From Hippophae tibetana (Eukaryota; Streptophyta; Magnoliopsida; Rosales; Elaeagnaceae), in NCBI GenBank assembly GCA_037013495.1, contig CM072801.1, positions 86,909,816 to 86,973,815 on the forward strand: a stretch of DNA of 64,000 nt, in the 5' to 3' direction. Numbering within the stretch: position 1 is the first letter of the stretch; the number at the start of each line of letters is the position of its first letter. Made by a program: the position numbers and the translations under genes. Below, in pieces: positions 1 to 12,477 of this stretch. The notes under the pieces were generated by a model that saw only the letters and a list, made by a program, of their open reading frames with translations, had not been told where the DNA came from and did not search any database.

Positions 1-10
1 GTTTTATGTG

Positions 11-665
11 TTCAACCTTCTTTCTTCTTGAGAAAAACCAGAGAGCTAATACAGTTCACAGTGTGAAACAAAAAGAAGGTGTTAATTGGGGTTGTAACGT
101 AAAATTGTTATAACTTTTAATTTGTGCATCCTAATGACTACTATAATATACCAAATATGAAGCTCGTTTCGATGCCTAAAAACGCACCGTAGCAATAGTA
201 TATTTCCTCGGTTTTTGTCAACCAAAATTTCATGGTTCATACAACTTAATGATGTCTTAAAATTTGGTCGCACCTTATTTCGTTGTAATTTGTTCTTGCA
301 CCTTAGGATTCCATTTTGTTCATCTTAGCCAAATTCTTAGTAATTCAATCTCTCTTATTCCTTTTAGGTCCACGGTTGTTAGCTTTTTCGAAAAATGGAT
401 TCACATCTTTGGAATCATAGCCTTGTTTGGTGAAAAAGGTGTATCTATCTTCATATATCTATATTTTGAATTTTAGATTTAAAAAAGTTTGTCCTTTGAA
501 GGTTTTCTCCTTTCTGAAGTCACAAATTCCAAAAAAATGAAAGAAATTGTGTCCTTAAACACTTGTCTTTTATTCCCATTCTGTTGACATTGTTTTCCAC
601 TTTGTATGTCATATCTTAGTTATCTTTAAAATCTCGGTATCTTTTACTTTTCTTTGATTTATGTG
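11..665. repeat. U1, relatively divergent satellite unit at left edge
   Basis: This is the first complete unit; bases 1-10 are the tail of the unit before it. By eye it differs from the general consensus at about 20 positions, most of them private. Examples are ATATACCAAATATG near 147, CAACCAAAATTTC near 220, ACAACTTAATG near 241, TTAGCCAAATTC near 325, GGTCCACGGTTG near 367, TTTTTCGAAAAATGG near 383 and GAAAAAGGTG near 431. It carries its own short open frame (264-476) because of these changes, not because it is a gene. Higher private variation is often seen toward the flank of a satellite array, but the true array edge is not in this window. Confidence 0.85.
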
Positions 666-3600
666 TTCAACCTTCTTTCTTCTTCAGAAAAACCAAAGAG
701 CTAATACAGTTCACAGAATGAAACAAAAAGAAGGTGTTAATTGGGGTTGTAACGTAAAATTGTTATAACTTTTAATTTGTGCATCGTAATGACTACTATA
801 ATATATCAAATATGAAGCTCGTTTCGATGCCTAAAAACGCACCGTAGCAATAGTATATTTCCACAGTTTTTGTCAACCCAAATTTCATGGTTCCTACAAC
901 CTAATGATGTCTTAAAATTTGGTCGCACCTTATTTCGTTGTAATCTGTTCTTGCACTTTAGGATTCCATTTTGTTCACCTTAGCCATATTCTTAGTAATT
1001 CAATCTTTCTTATTCCTTTCAGTTCCAAGGTTGTTAGATTTTTCGCAAAAATGGATTCACATCGGTTGGAATCATAGCCTTCTTTGCTGAAAATAGTGTA
1101 TCTATCTTCAATTTTCTATTTTTTGAACTTCAGATTTAAAAACATTTGTCCTTTGAAGGTTTTCTCCTTTCTTAAGTCACAAATTCCAAATAAATGAAAG
1201 AAATTGTGTCCTTAAAGTCTTGCCTTTTATTCCCATTCTGTTGACATTGTTTTCCATTTTGTATTTCATATCTTAGTTTTCATTAAATTCTCGGTATCTT
1301 TTACTTTTCTTTGATTTATGTGTTCAACCTTCTTTCTTCTTAAGAAAAACCAAAGAGCTAATACAGTTCACAGTGTGAAACAAAAAGAAGGTGTTAATTG
1401 GGGTTGTATCGTAAAATTGTTATAACTTTTAATTTGTGCATCGTAATGACTACTATAATATATCAAATATGAAGCTCCTTTCGATGCCTAAAAATGCACC
1501 GTAGCAATAGTATATTTCCATAGTTTTTGTCAACCCAAATTTCATTGTTCATACAACCTAATGATGTCTTAAAATTTGGTCGCACCTTATTTCGTTGTAA
1601 TCTGTTCTTGCATTTTAGGATTCCATTTTGTTCACCTTAGCCATATTCTTAGTAATTCAATCTTTCTTATTCCTTTCAGTTCCAAGGTTGTTAGATTTTT
1701 CGCAAAATGGATTCACATCGGTTGGAATCATAGCCTTGTTTGCTGAAAATAGTGTATCTATCTTCAATTTTCTATTTTTTGAACTTCAGATTTAAAAACA
1801 TTTGTCCTTTGAAGGTTTTCTCCTTTCTTAAGTCACAAATTCCAAAAAAATGAAAGAAATTGTGTCCTTAAAGTCTTGCCTTTTATTCCCATTTTGTTGA
1901 CATTGTTTTCCACTTTGTATTTCATATCTTAGTTTTCTTTAAATTCTCGGTATCTTTTACTTTTCTTTGATTAATGTGTTCAACCTTCTTTCTTCTTAAG
2001 AAAATCCAAAGAGCTAATACAGTTCACAGTGTGAAACAAAAAGAAGGTGTTAATTGGGGTTGTAACGTAAAATTGTTATAACTTTTAATTTGTGCATCGT
2101 AATGACTACTATAATATATCAAATATGAAGCTCCTTTCGAAGCCTAAAAACGCACCGTAGCAATAGTATATTTCCAAGGTTTTTGTAAACCCAAATTTCA
2201 TGGTTCATACAACCTAATGATGTCTTAAAATTTGGTCGCACCTTATTTCGTTGAAATCTGTTCTTGCACTTTAGGATTCCATTTTGTTCATCTTAGCCAT
2301 ATTCTTAGTAATTCAATCTTTCTTATTCCTTTCAGTTCCAAGGTTGTTAGATTTTTCGCAAAATGGATTCACATCGGTTGGAATCATAGCCTTGTTTGCT
2401 GAAAATGGTGTATCTATCTTCATATTTATATTTTTTGAATTTTAGATTTAAAAAAATTAGTCCTTTGAAGGTTTTCTTCTTTCTGAAGTAACAAATTCCA
2501 AAAAAATGAAAGAAATTGTGTCCTTAAAGACTTGTCTTTTATTCCCATTCTTTTTACATTGTTTTCCATTTTGTATTTCATATCTTAGTTTTCTTTACAA
2601 TTTCGGTATCTTTTATTTTTCTTTCTTTTATGTGTTCAACCTTCTTTCTTCTTGAGAAAAACCAGAGAGCTAATACAGTTCACAGTGTGAAACAAAAAGA
2701 AGGTGTTAATTGGGGTTGTAACGTAAAATTGTTATAACTTTTAATTTGTGCATCGTAATGACTACTATAATATATCAAATATGAAGCTCGTTTCGAAGCC
2801 TAAAAACGCACCGTAGGAATAGTATATTTCTACCGTTTTTGTCAACCCAAATTTCATGGTTCATACAACCTAATGATGTCTTAAAATTTGGTCGCACCTT
2901 ATTTCGTTGTAATCTGTTCTTGCACTTTAGGATTCCATTTTGTTCACCTTAGCCATATTCTTAGTAATTCAATCTTTCTTATTCCTTTCAGTTCCAAGGT
3001 TGTTAGATTTTTCGCAAAATGGATTCACATCGGTTGGAATCATAGCCTTGTTTGCTGAAAATAGTGTATCTATCTTCAATTTTCTATTTTTTGAACTTTA
3101 GATTTAAAAACATTTGTCCTTTGAAGGTTTTCTCCTTTCTTAAGTCACAAATTCCAAAAAAATGAAAGAAATTGTGTCCTTAAAGTCTTGCCTTTTATTC
3201 CCATTTTGTTGACATTGTTTTCCACTTTGTATTTCATATCTTAGTTTTCTTTAAATTCTCGGTATCTTTTACTTTTCTTTGATTAATGTGTTCAACCTTC
3301 TTTCTTCTTAAGAAAATCCAAAGAGCTAATACAGTTCACAGTGTGAAACAAAAAGAAGGTGTTAATTGGGGTTGTAACGTAAAATTGTTATAACTTTTAA
3401 TTTGTGCATCGTAATGACTACTATAATATATCAAATATGAAGCTCCTTTCGAAGCCTAAAAACGCACCGTAGCAATAGTATATTTCCAAGGTTTTTGTAA
3501 ACCCAAATTTCATGGTTCATACAACCTAATGATGTCTTAAAATTTGGTCGCACCTTATTTCGTTGAAATCTGTTCTTGCACTTTAGGATTCCATTTTGTT

Positions 3601-3946
3601 CATATTAGCCATATTCTTAGTAATTCAATCTTTCTTATTCCTTTCAGTTCCAAGGTTGTTAGATTTTTCGCAAAATGGATTCACATCGGTTGGAATCATA
3701 GCCTTGTTTGCTGAAAATGGTGTATCTATCTTCATATTTATATTTTTTGAATTTTAGATTTAAAAAAATTAGTCCTTTGAAGGTTTTCTTCTTTCTGAAG
3801 TAACAAATTCCAAAAAAATGAAAGAAATTGTGTCCTTAAAGACTTGTCTTTTATTCCCATTCTTTTTACATTGTTTTCCATTTTGTATTTCATATCTTAG
3901 TTTTCTGTACAATTTCGGTATCTTTTATTTTTCTTTCTTTTATGTG
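666..3946. repeat. 5-unit higher-order repeat, copy 1 (U2-U6)
   Basis: Unit starts are 666, 1323, 1979, 2635 and 3291. The order of subtypes is s, p, q, r, q. Subtype s (U2) has TTCTTCAGAAAAACC and the five-A variant CGCAAAAATGG. Subtype p (U3) has TTAAGAAAAACCAAAG, TTGTATCGTAAAA and TTTCATTGTTC. Subtype q (U4, U6) has TTAAGAAAATCCAAAG and TTTTTGTAAACCC. Subtype r (U5) follows a q unit ending in CTTTCTTTTATG. The same order recurs 3281 bp downstream. U6 carries two derived variants, CATATTAGCC near 3601 and TTTTCTGTACAA near 3901, which it shares with U9 instead of its positional partner U11. Confidence 0.8.
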
Positions 3947-6900
3947 TTCAACCTTCTTTCTTCTTGAGAAAAACCAGAGAGCTAATACAGTTCACAGTGT
4001 GAAACAAAAAGAAGGTGTTAATTGGGGTTGTAACGTAAAATTGTTATAACTTTTAATTTGTGCATCGTAATGACTACTATAATATATCAAATATGAAGCT
4101 CGTTTCGAAGCCTAAAAACGCACCGTAGGAATAGTATATTTCTACCGTTTTTGTCAACCCAAATTTCATGGTTCATACAACCTAATGATGTCTTAAAATT
4201 TGGTCGCACCTTATTTCGTTGTAATCTGTTCTTGCACTTTAGGATTCCATTTTGTTCACCTTAGCCATATTCTTAGTAATTCAATCTTTCTTATTCCTTT
4301 CAGTTCCAAGGTTGTTAGATTTTTCGCAAAAATGGATTCACATCGGTTGGAATCATAGCCTTGTTTGCTGAAAATAGTGTATCTATCTTCAATTTTCTAT
4401 TTTTTGAACTTCAGATTTAAAAACATTTGTCCTTTGAAGGTTTTCTCCTTTCTTAAGTCACAAATTCCAAAAAAATGAAAGAAATTGTGTCCTTAAAGTC
4501 TTGCCTTTTATTCCCATTCTGTTGACATTGTTTTCCATTTTGTATTTCATATCTTAGTTTTCATTAAATTCTCGGTATCTTTTACTTTTCTTTGATTTAT
4601 GTGTTCAACCTTCTTTCTTCTTAAGAAAAACCAAAGAGCTAATACAGTTCACAGTGTGAAACAAAAAGAAGGTGTTAATTGGGGTTGTATCGTAAAATTG
4701 TTATAACTTTTAATTTGTGCATCGTAATGACTACTATAATATATCAAATATGAAGCTCCTTTCGATGCCTAAAAATGCACCGTAGCAATAGTATATTTCC
4801 ATAGTTTTTGTCAACCCAAATTTCATTGTTCATACAACCTAATGATGTCTTAAAATTTGGTCGCACCTTATTTCGTTGTAATCTGTTCTTGCACTTTAGG
4901 ATTCCATTTTGTTCACCTTAGCCATATTCTTAGTAATTCAATCTTTCTTATTCCTTTCAGTTCCAAGGTTGTTAGATTTTTCGCAAAATGGATTCACATC
5001 GGTTGGAATCATAGCCTTGTTTGCTGAAAATAGTGTATCTATCTTCAATTTTCTATTTTTTGAACTTCAGATTTAAAAACATTTGTCCTTTGAAGGTTTT
5101 CTCCTTTCTTAAGTCACAAATTCCAAAAAAATGAAAGAAATTGTGTCCTTAAAGTCTTGCCTTTTATTCCCATTTTGTTGACATTGTTTTCCACTTTGTA
5201 TTTCATATCTTAGTTTTCTTTAAATTCTCGGTATCTTTTACTTTTCTTTGATTAATGTGTTCAACCTTCTTTCTTCTTAAGAAAATCCAAAGAGCTAATA
5301 CAGTTCACAGTGTGAAACAAAAAGAAGGTGTTAATTGGGGTTGTAACGTAAAATTGTTATAACTTTTAATTTGTGCATCGTAATGACTACTATAATATAT
5401 CAAATATGAAGCTCCTTTCGAAGCCTAAAAACGCACCGTAGCAATAGTATATTTCCAAGGTTTTTGTAAACCCAAATTTCATGGTTCATACAACCTAATG
5501 ATGTCTTAAAATTTGGTCGCACCTTATTTCGTTGAAATCTGTTCTTGCACTTTAGGATTCCATTTTGTTCATATTAGCCATATTCTTAGTAATTCAATCT
5601 TTCTTATTCCTTTCAGTTCCAAGGTTGTTAGATTTTTCGCAAAATGGATTCACATCGGTTGGAATCATAGCCTTGTTTGCTGAAAATGGTGTATCTATCT
5701 TCATATTTATATTTTTTGAATTTTAGATTTAAAAAAATTAGTCCTTTGAAGGTTTTCTTCTTTCTGAAGTAACAAATTCCAAAAAAATGAAAGAAATTGT
5801 GTCCTTAAAGACTTGTCTTTTATTCCCATTCTTTTTACATTGTTTTCCATTTTGTATTTCATATCTTAGTTTTCTGTACAATTTCGGTATCTTTTATTTT
5901 TCTTTCTTTTATGTGTTCAACCTTCTTTCTTCTTGAGAAAAACCAGAGAGCTAATACAGTTCACAGTGTGAAACAAAAAGAAGGTGTTAATTGGGGTTGT
6001 AACGTAAAATTGTTATAACTTTTAATTTGTGCATCGTAATGACTACTATAATATATCAAATATGAAGCTCGTTTCGAAGCCTAAAAACGCACCGTAGGAA
6101 TAGTATATTTCTACCGTTTTTGTCAACCCAAATTTCATGGTTCATACAACCTAATGATGTCTTAAAATTTGGTCGCACCTTATTTCGTTGTAATCTGTTC
6201 ATGCACTTTAGGATTCCATTTTGTTCACCTTAGCCATATTCTTAGTAATTCAATCTTTCTTATTCCTTTCAGTTCCAAGGTTGTTAGATTTTTCGCAAAA
6301 TGGATTCACATCGGTTGGAATCATAGCCTTGTTTGCTGAAAATAGTGTATCTATCTTCAATTTTCTATTTTTTGAACTTCAGATTTAAAAACATTTGTCC
6401 TTTGAAGGTTTTCTCCTTTCTTAAGTCACAAATTCCAAAAAAATGAAAGAAATTGTGTCCTTAAAGTCTTGCCTTTTATTCCCATTTTGTTGACATTGTT
6501 TTCCACTTTGTATTTCATATCTTAGTTTTCTTTAAATTCTCGGTATCTTTTACTTTTCTTTGATTAATGTGTTCAACCTTCTTTCTTCTTAAGAAAATCC
6601 AAAGAGCTAATACAGTTCACAGTGTGAAACAAAAAGAAGGTGTTAATTGGGGTTGTAACGTAAAATTGTTATAACTTTTAATTTGTGCATCGTAATGACT
6701 ACTATAATATATCAAATATGAAGCTCCTTTCGAAGCCTAAAAACGCACCGTAGCAATAGTATATTTCCACGGTTTTTGTAAACCCAAATTTCATGGTTCA
6801 TACAACCTAATGATGTCTTAAAATTTGGTCGCACCTTATTTCGTTGAAATCTGTTCTTGCACTTTAGGATTCCATTTTGTTCATCTTAGCCATATTCTTA

Positions 6901-7227
6901 GTAATTCAATCTTTCTTATTCCTTTCAGTTCCAAGGTTGTTAGATTTTTCGCAAAATGGATTCACATCGGTTGGAATCATAGCCTTGTTTGCTGAAAATG
7001 GTGTATCTATCTTCATATTTATATTTTTTGAATTTTAGATTTAAAAAAATTAGTCCTTTGAAGGTTTTCTTCTTTCTGAAGTAACAAATTCCAAAAAAAT
7101 GAAAGAAATTGTGTCCTTAAAGACTTGTCTTTTATTCCCATTCTTTTTACATTGTTTTCCATTTTGTATTTCATATCTTAGTTTTCTTTACAATTTCGGT
7201 ATCTTTTATTTTTCTTTCTTTTATGTG
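3947..7227. repeat. 5-unit higher-order repeat, copy 2 (U7-U11)
   Basis: Unit starts are 3947, 4604, 5260, 5916 and 6572, so the copy is 3281 bp long, the same as the preceding one. U8 repeats the U3 signature (TTGTATCG, TTTCATTGTTC). U9 and U11 are q units and U10 is an r unit. U7 is a hybrid: its first part has the r-type CTTGAGAAAAACCAGAG, while its second part has the s-type CGCAAAAATGG (near 4326) and TTTTCATTAAATTCTCGG (near 4558) of U2. U10 and the following U12 share CTGTTCATGCAC (near 6198 and 7508), which U5 lacks, so a later dimer exchange has overprinted the 5-unit pattern. Confidence 0.78.
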
Positions 7228-10200
7228 TTCAACCTTCTTTCTTCTTGAGAAAAACCAGAGAGCTAATACAGTTCACAGTGTGAAACAAAAAGAAGGTGTT
7301 AATTGGGGTTGTAACGTAAAATTGTTATAACTTTTAATTTGTGCATCGTAATGACTACTATAATATATCAAATATGAAGCTCGTTTCGAAGCCTAAAAAC
7401 GCACCGTAGGAATAGTATATTTCTACCGTTTTTGTCAACCCAAATTTCATGGTTCATACAACCTAATGATGTCTTAAAATTTGGTCGCACCTTATTTCGT
7501 TGTAATCTGTTCATGCACTTTAGGATTCCATTTTGTTCACCTTAGCCATATTCTTAGTAATTCAATCTTTCTTATTCCTTTCAGTTCCAAGGTTGTTAGA
7601 TTTTTCGCAAAATGGATTCACATCGGTTGGAATCATAGCCTTGTTTGCTGAAAATAGTGTATCTATCTTCAATTTTCTATTTTTTGAACTTCAGATTTAA
7701 AAACATTTGTCCTTTGAAGGTTTTCTCCTTTCTTAAGTCACAAATTCCAAAAAAATGAAAGAAATTGTGTCCTTAAAGTCTTGCCTTTTATTCCCATTCT
7801 GTTGATATTGTTTTCCACTTTGTATTTCATATCTTAGTTTTCTTTACAATTTCGGTATCTTTTATTTTTCTTTGTTTTATGTGTTCAACCTTCTTTCTTC
7901 TTGAGAAAAACGAGAGAGCTAATACAGTTCACAGTGTAAAAACAAAAAGAAGGTGTTAATTGGGGTTGTAACGTAAAATTGTTATAACTTTTAATTTGTG
8001 CATTGTAATGACTACTATAATATATCAAATATGAAGCTCGTTTCGATGCCTAAAAATGCACCGTAGCAATAGTATATTTCCTCGGTTTTTGTCAACCCAA
8101 ATTTCATGGTTCATACAACCTAATGATGTCTTAAAATTTGGTCGCACCTTATTTCGTTGAAATCTGTTCTTGCACTTTAGGATTCCATTTTGTTCATCTT
8201 AGCCATATTCTTAGTAATTCAATCTTTCTTATTCCGTTCAATTCCAAGGTTGTTAGATTTTTCGCAAAATGGATTCACATCGGTTGGAATCATAGCCATG
8301 TTTGCTAAAAATGGTGTATCTATATTCATATTTATATTTTTTGAATTTTAGATTTAAAAAAATTAGTCCTTTGAAGGTTTTCTTCTTTCTGAAGTAACAA
8401 ATTCCAAAAAAATGAAAGAAATTGTGTCCTTAAAGACTTGTCTTTTATTCCCATTCTGTTTACATTGTTTTCCACTTTGTATTTCATATCTTAGTTTTCT
8501 TTACAATTTCGATATCTTTTATTTTTCTTTGTTTTATGTGTTCAACCTTCTTTCTTCTTGAGAAAAACGAGAGAGCTAATACAGTTCACAGTGTGAAAAA
8601 AAGAAGGTGCTAATTGGGGTTGTAACGTAAAATTGTTATAACTTTTAATTTGTGCATCGTAGTGACTACTATAATATATCAAATATGAAGCTCGTTTCGA
8701 TGCCTAAAAACGCACCGTAGCAATAGTATATTTCCTCGGTTTTTGTCAATCCCAAATTTCATGGTTCATACAACCTAATGACTTCTTAAAATTTGGTCGC
8801 ACCTTATTTCGTTGTAATCTGTTCTTGCACTTTAGGATTCCATTTTTTTCACCTTAGCCATATTCTTAGTAATTCAATCTTTCTTATTCTTTTCAGTTCC
8901 AGGGTTGTTAGATTTTTCGCAAAATGGATTCACATCGGTTGGAATCATAGCCTTGTTTGCTGAAAATAGTGTATCTATCTTTAATTTTCTATTTTTTGAA
9001 CTTCACATTTAATAACATTTGTCCTTTGAAGGTTTTCTCCTTTCTTAAGTCACAAATTCCAAAAAATGAAAGAAATTGTGTCCTTAAAGTCTTGCCTTTT
9101 ATTCCCATTCTGTTGATATTGTTTTCCACTTTGTATTTCATATCTTAGTTTTCTTTACAATTTCGGTATCTTTTATTTTTCTTTGTTTTATGTGTTCAAC
9201 CTTCTTTCTTCTTGAGAAAAACGAGAGAGCTAATACAGTTCACAGTGTAAAAACAAAAAGAAGGTGTTAATTGGGGTTGTAACGTAAAATTGTTATAACT
9301 TTTAATTTGTGCATCGTAATGACTACTATAATATATCAAATATGAAGCTCCTTTCCAAGCCTAAAAACGCACCGTAGCAATAGTATATTTCCACGGTTTT
9401 TGTCAACCCAAATTTCATGGTTCATACAACCTAATTATGTCTTAAAATTTGGTCGCACCTTATTTCGTTGAAATCTGTTCTTGCACTTTAGGATTCCATT
9501 TTGTTCATCTTAGCCATATTCTTAGTAATTCAATCTTTCTTATTCCTTTCAGTTCCAAGGTTGTTAGATTTTTCGCAAAATGAATTCACATCGGTTGGAA
9601 TCATAGCCTTGTTTGCTGAAAATGGTGTATCTATCTTCATATTTATATTTTTTGAATTATAGATTTAAAAAAATTAGTCCTTTGAAGGTTTTCTCCTTTC
9701 TGAAGTCACAAATTCCAAAAAAATGAAAGAAATTGTGTCCTTAAAGACTTGTCTTTTATTCCCATTTTTTTTACGTTGTTTTCCATTTTGTATTTCATAT
9801 CTTAGTTTTCTTTACAATTTCGGTATCTTTTATTTTTCTTTGTTTTATGTGTTCAACCTTCTTTCTTCTTGAGAAAAACTAGAGAGCTAATACACTTCAC
9901 AGTGTGAAACAAAAAGAAGGTGTTAATTGGGGTTGTAACTTAAAATTGTTATAACTTTTAATTTGTGCATCGTAATGACTACTATAATATATCAAATATG
10001 AAGCTCGTTTCGATGCCTAAAAACGCACCGTAGCAATAGTATATTTCCACGGTTTTTGTCAACCCAAATTTCATGGTTCATACAACCTAATGATGTCTTA
10101 AAATTTGGTCGCACCTTATTTCGTTGTAATCTGTTCTTGCACTTTAGGATTCCATTTTGTTCACCTTAGCCATATTCTTAGTAATTCAATCTTTCTTATT

Positions 10201-12477
10201 CCTTTCAATTCCAAGGTTGTTAGATTTTTCGCAAAATGGATTCACATCGGTTGGAATCATAGCCTTGTTTGCTGAAAATAGTGTATCTATCTTCAATTTT
10301 CTATTTTTTGAACTTCAGATTTAAAAACATTTGTCCTTTGAAGGTTTTCTCCTTTCTGAAGTCACAAATTCCAAAAATATGAAAGAAATTGTGTCCTTAA
10401 AGACTTGTCTTTTATTCCCATTCTGTTTACATTGTTTTCGATTTTGTATTTCATATCTTAGTTTTCTTTACAATTTCGGTATCTTTTATTTTTCTTTGTT
10501 TTATGTGTTCAACCTTCTTTCATCTTGAGAAAAACCAGAGAGCTAATACAGTTCCCAGTGTGAAAACAAAAAGAAGGTGTTAATTGGGGTGGTAACGTAA
10601 AATTGTTATAACTTTTAATTTGTGCATCGTAGTGACTACTATAATATATCAAATATGAAGCTCGTTTCGATGCCTAAAAACGCACCGTAGCAATAGCATA
10701 TTTCCTCGGTTTTTGTCAATCCCAAATTTCCTGGTTCATACAACCTAATGACTTCTTAAAATTTGGTCGCACCTTATTTCGTTGTAATCTGTTCTTGCAC
10801 TTTAGGATTCCATTTTTTTCACCTTAGCCATATTCTTAGTAATTCAATCTTTCTTATTCTTTTCAGTTCCAGGGTTGTTAGATTTTTCGCAAAATGGATT
10901 CACATCGGTTGGAATCATAGCCTTGTTTGCTCAAAATAGTGTATCTATCTTCAATTTTCTATTTTTTGAACTTCAGATTTAATAACATTTGTCCTTTGAA
11001 GGTTTTCTCCTTTCTTAAGTCACAAATTCCAAAAAATGAAAGAAATTGTGTCCTTAAAGTCTTGCCTTTTATTCCCATTTTGTTGACATTGTTTTCCACT
11101 TTGTATTTCATATCTTAGTTTTCTTTAAATTCTCGGTATCTTTTACTTTTCTTTGATTAATGTGTTCAACCTTCTTTCTTCTTGAGAAAAACGAGAGAGC
11201 TAATACAGTTCACAGTGTAAAAACAAAAAGAAGGTGTTAATTGGGGTTGTAACGTAAAATTGTTATAACTTTTAATTTGTGCATCGTAATGACTACTATA
11301 ATATATCAAATATGAAGCTCGTTTCGATGCCTAAAAACGCACCGTAGCAATAGTATATTTCCACGGTTTTTTTCAACCCAAATTTCATGGTTCATACAAC
11401 CTAATGATGTCTTAAAATTTGGTCGCACCTTATTTCGTTGTAATCTGTTCTTGCACTTTAGGATTCCATTTTGTTCACCTTAGCCATATTCTTAGTAATT
11501 CAATCTTTCTTATTCCTTTCAATTCCAAGGTTGTTAGATTTTTCGCAAAATGGATTCACATCGGTTGGAATCATAGCCTTGTTTGCTAAAAATGGTGTAT
11601 CTATCTTCATATTTATATTTTTTGAATTATAGATTTAAAAAAATTAGTCCTTTGAAGGTTTTCTCCTTTCTGAAGTCACAAATTCCAAAAAAATGAAAGA
11701 AATTGTGTCCTTAAAGACTTGTCTTTTATTCCCATTTTGTTTACGTTGTTTTCCATTTTGTATTTCATATCTTAGTTTTCTTTACAATTTCGGTATCTTT
11801 TATTTTTCTTTGTTTTATGTGTTCAACCTTCTTTCTTCTTGAGAAAAACTAGAGAGCTAATACACTTCACAGTGTGAAACAAAAAGAAGGTGTTAATTGG
11901 GGTTGTAACGTAAAATTGTTATAACTTTTAATTTGTGCATCGTAATGACTACTATAATATATCAAATATGAAGCTCGTTTCGATGCCTAAAAACGCACCG
12001 TAGCAATAGTATATTTCCACGGTTTTTGTCAACCCAAATTTCATGGTTCATACAACCTAATGATGTCTTAAAATTTGGTCGCACCTTATTTCGTTGTAAT
12101 CTGTTCTTGCACTTTAGGATTCCATTTTGTTCACCTTAGCCATATTCTTAGTAATTCAATCTTTCTTATTCCTTTCAATTCCAAGGTTGTTAGATTTTTC
12201 GCAAAATGGATTCACATCGGTTGGAATCATAGCCTTGTTTGCTAAAAATGGTGTATCTATCTTCATATTTATATTTTTTGAATTTTAGATTTAAAAAAAT
12301 TAGTCCTTTGAAGGTTTTCTCCTTTCTGAAGTAACAAATTCCAAAAAAATGAAAGAAATTGTGTCCTTAAAGACTTGTCTTTTATTCCCATTCTGTTTAC
12401 ATTGTTTTCCACTTTGTATTTCATATCTTAGTTTTCTTTACAATTTCGGTATCTTTTATTTTTCTTTGTTTTATGTG
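7228..12477. repeat. Mixed-subtype satellite units U12-U19
   Basis: Unit starts are 7228, 7884, 8541, 9195, 9852, 10508, 11165 and 11822. U12 is an r unit of the left-hand family. U13, U15 and U18 carry GTAAAAACAAAAAG (x type). U14 carries GTGAAAAAAAGAAGGTGC, GTAGTGAC and CAATCCC (y type, 654 bp). U16 and U19 carry AAAACTAGAGAGC with ACACTTCAC (z type). U17 (w type) has TTTCATCTTGAG, TTCCCAGTGTG and GGGGTGGTAACG. There is no strict period, but U16-U18 foreshadow U23-U25 seven units downstream. No gene is present; the open frames at 8957-9148, 10331-10528 and 10927-11118 begin with TTG and are repeat by-products. Confidence 0.8.
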
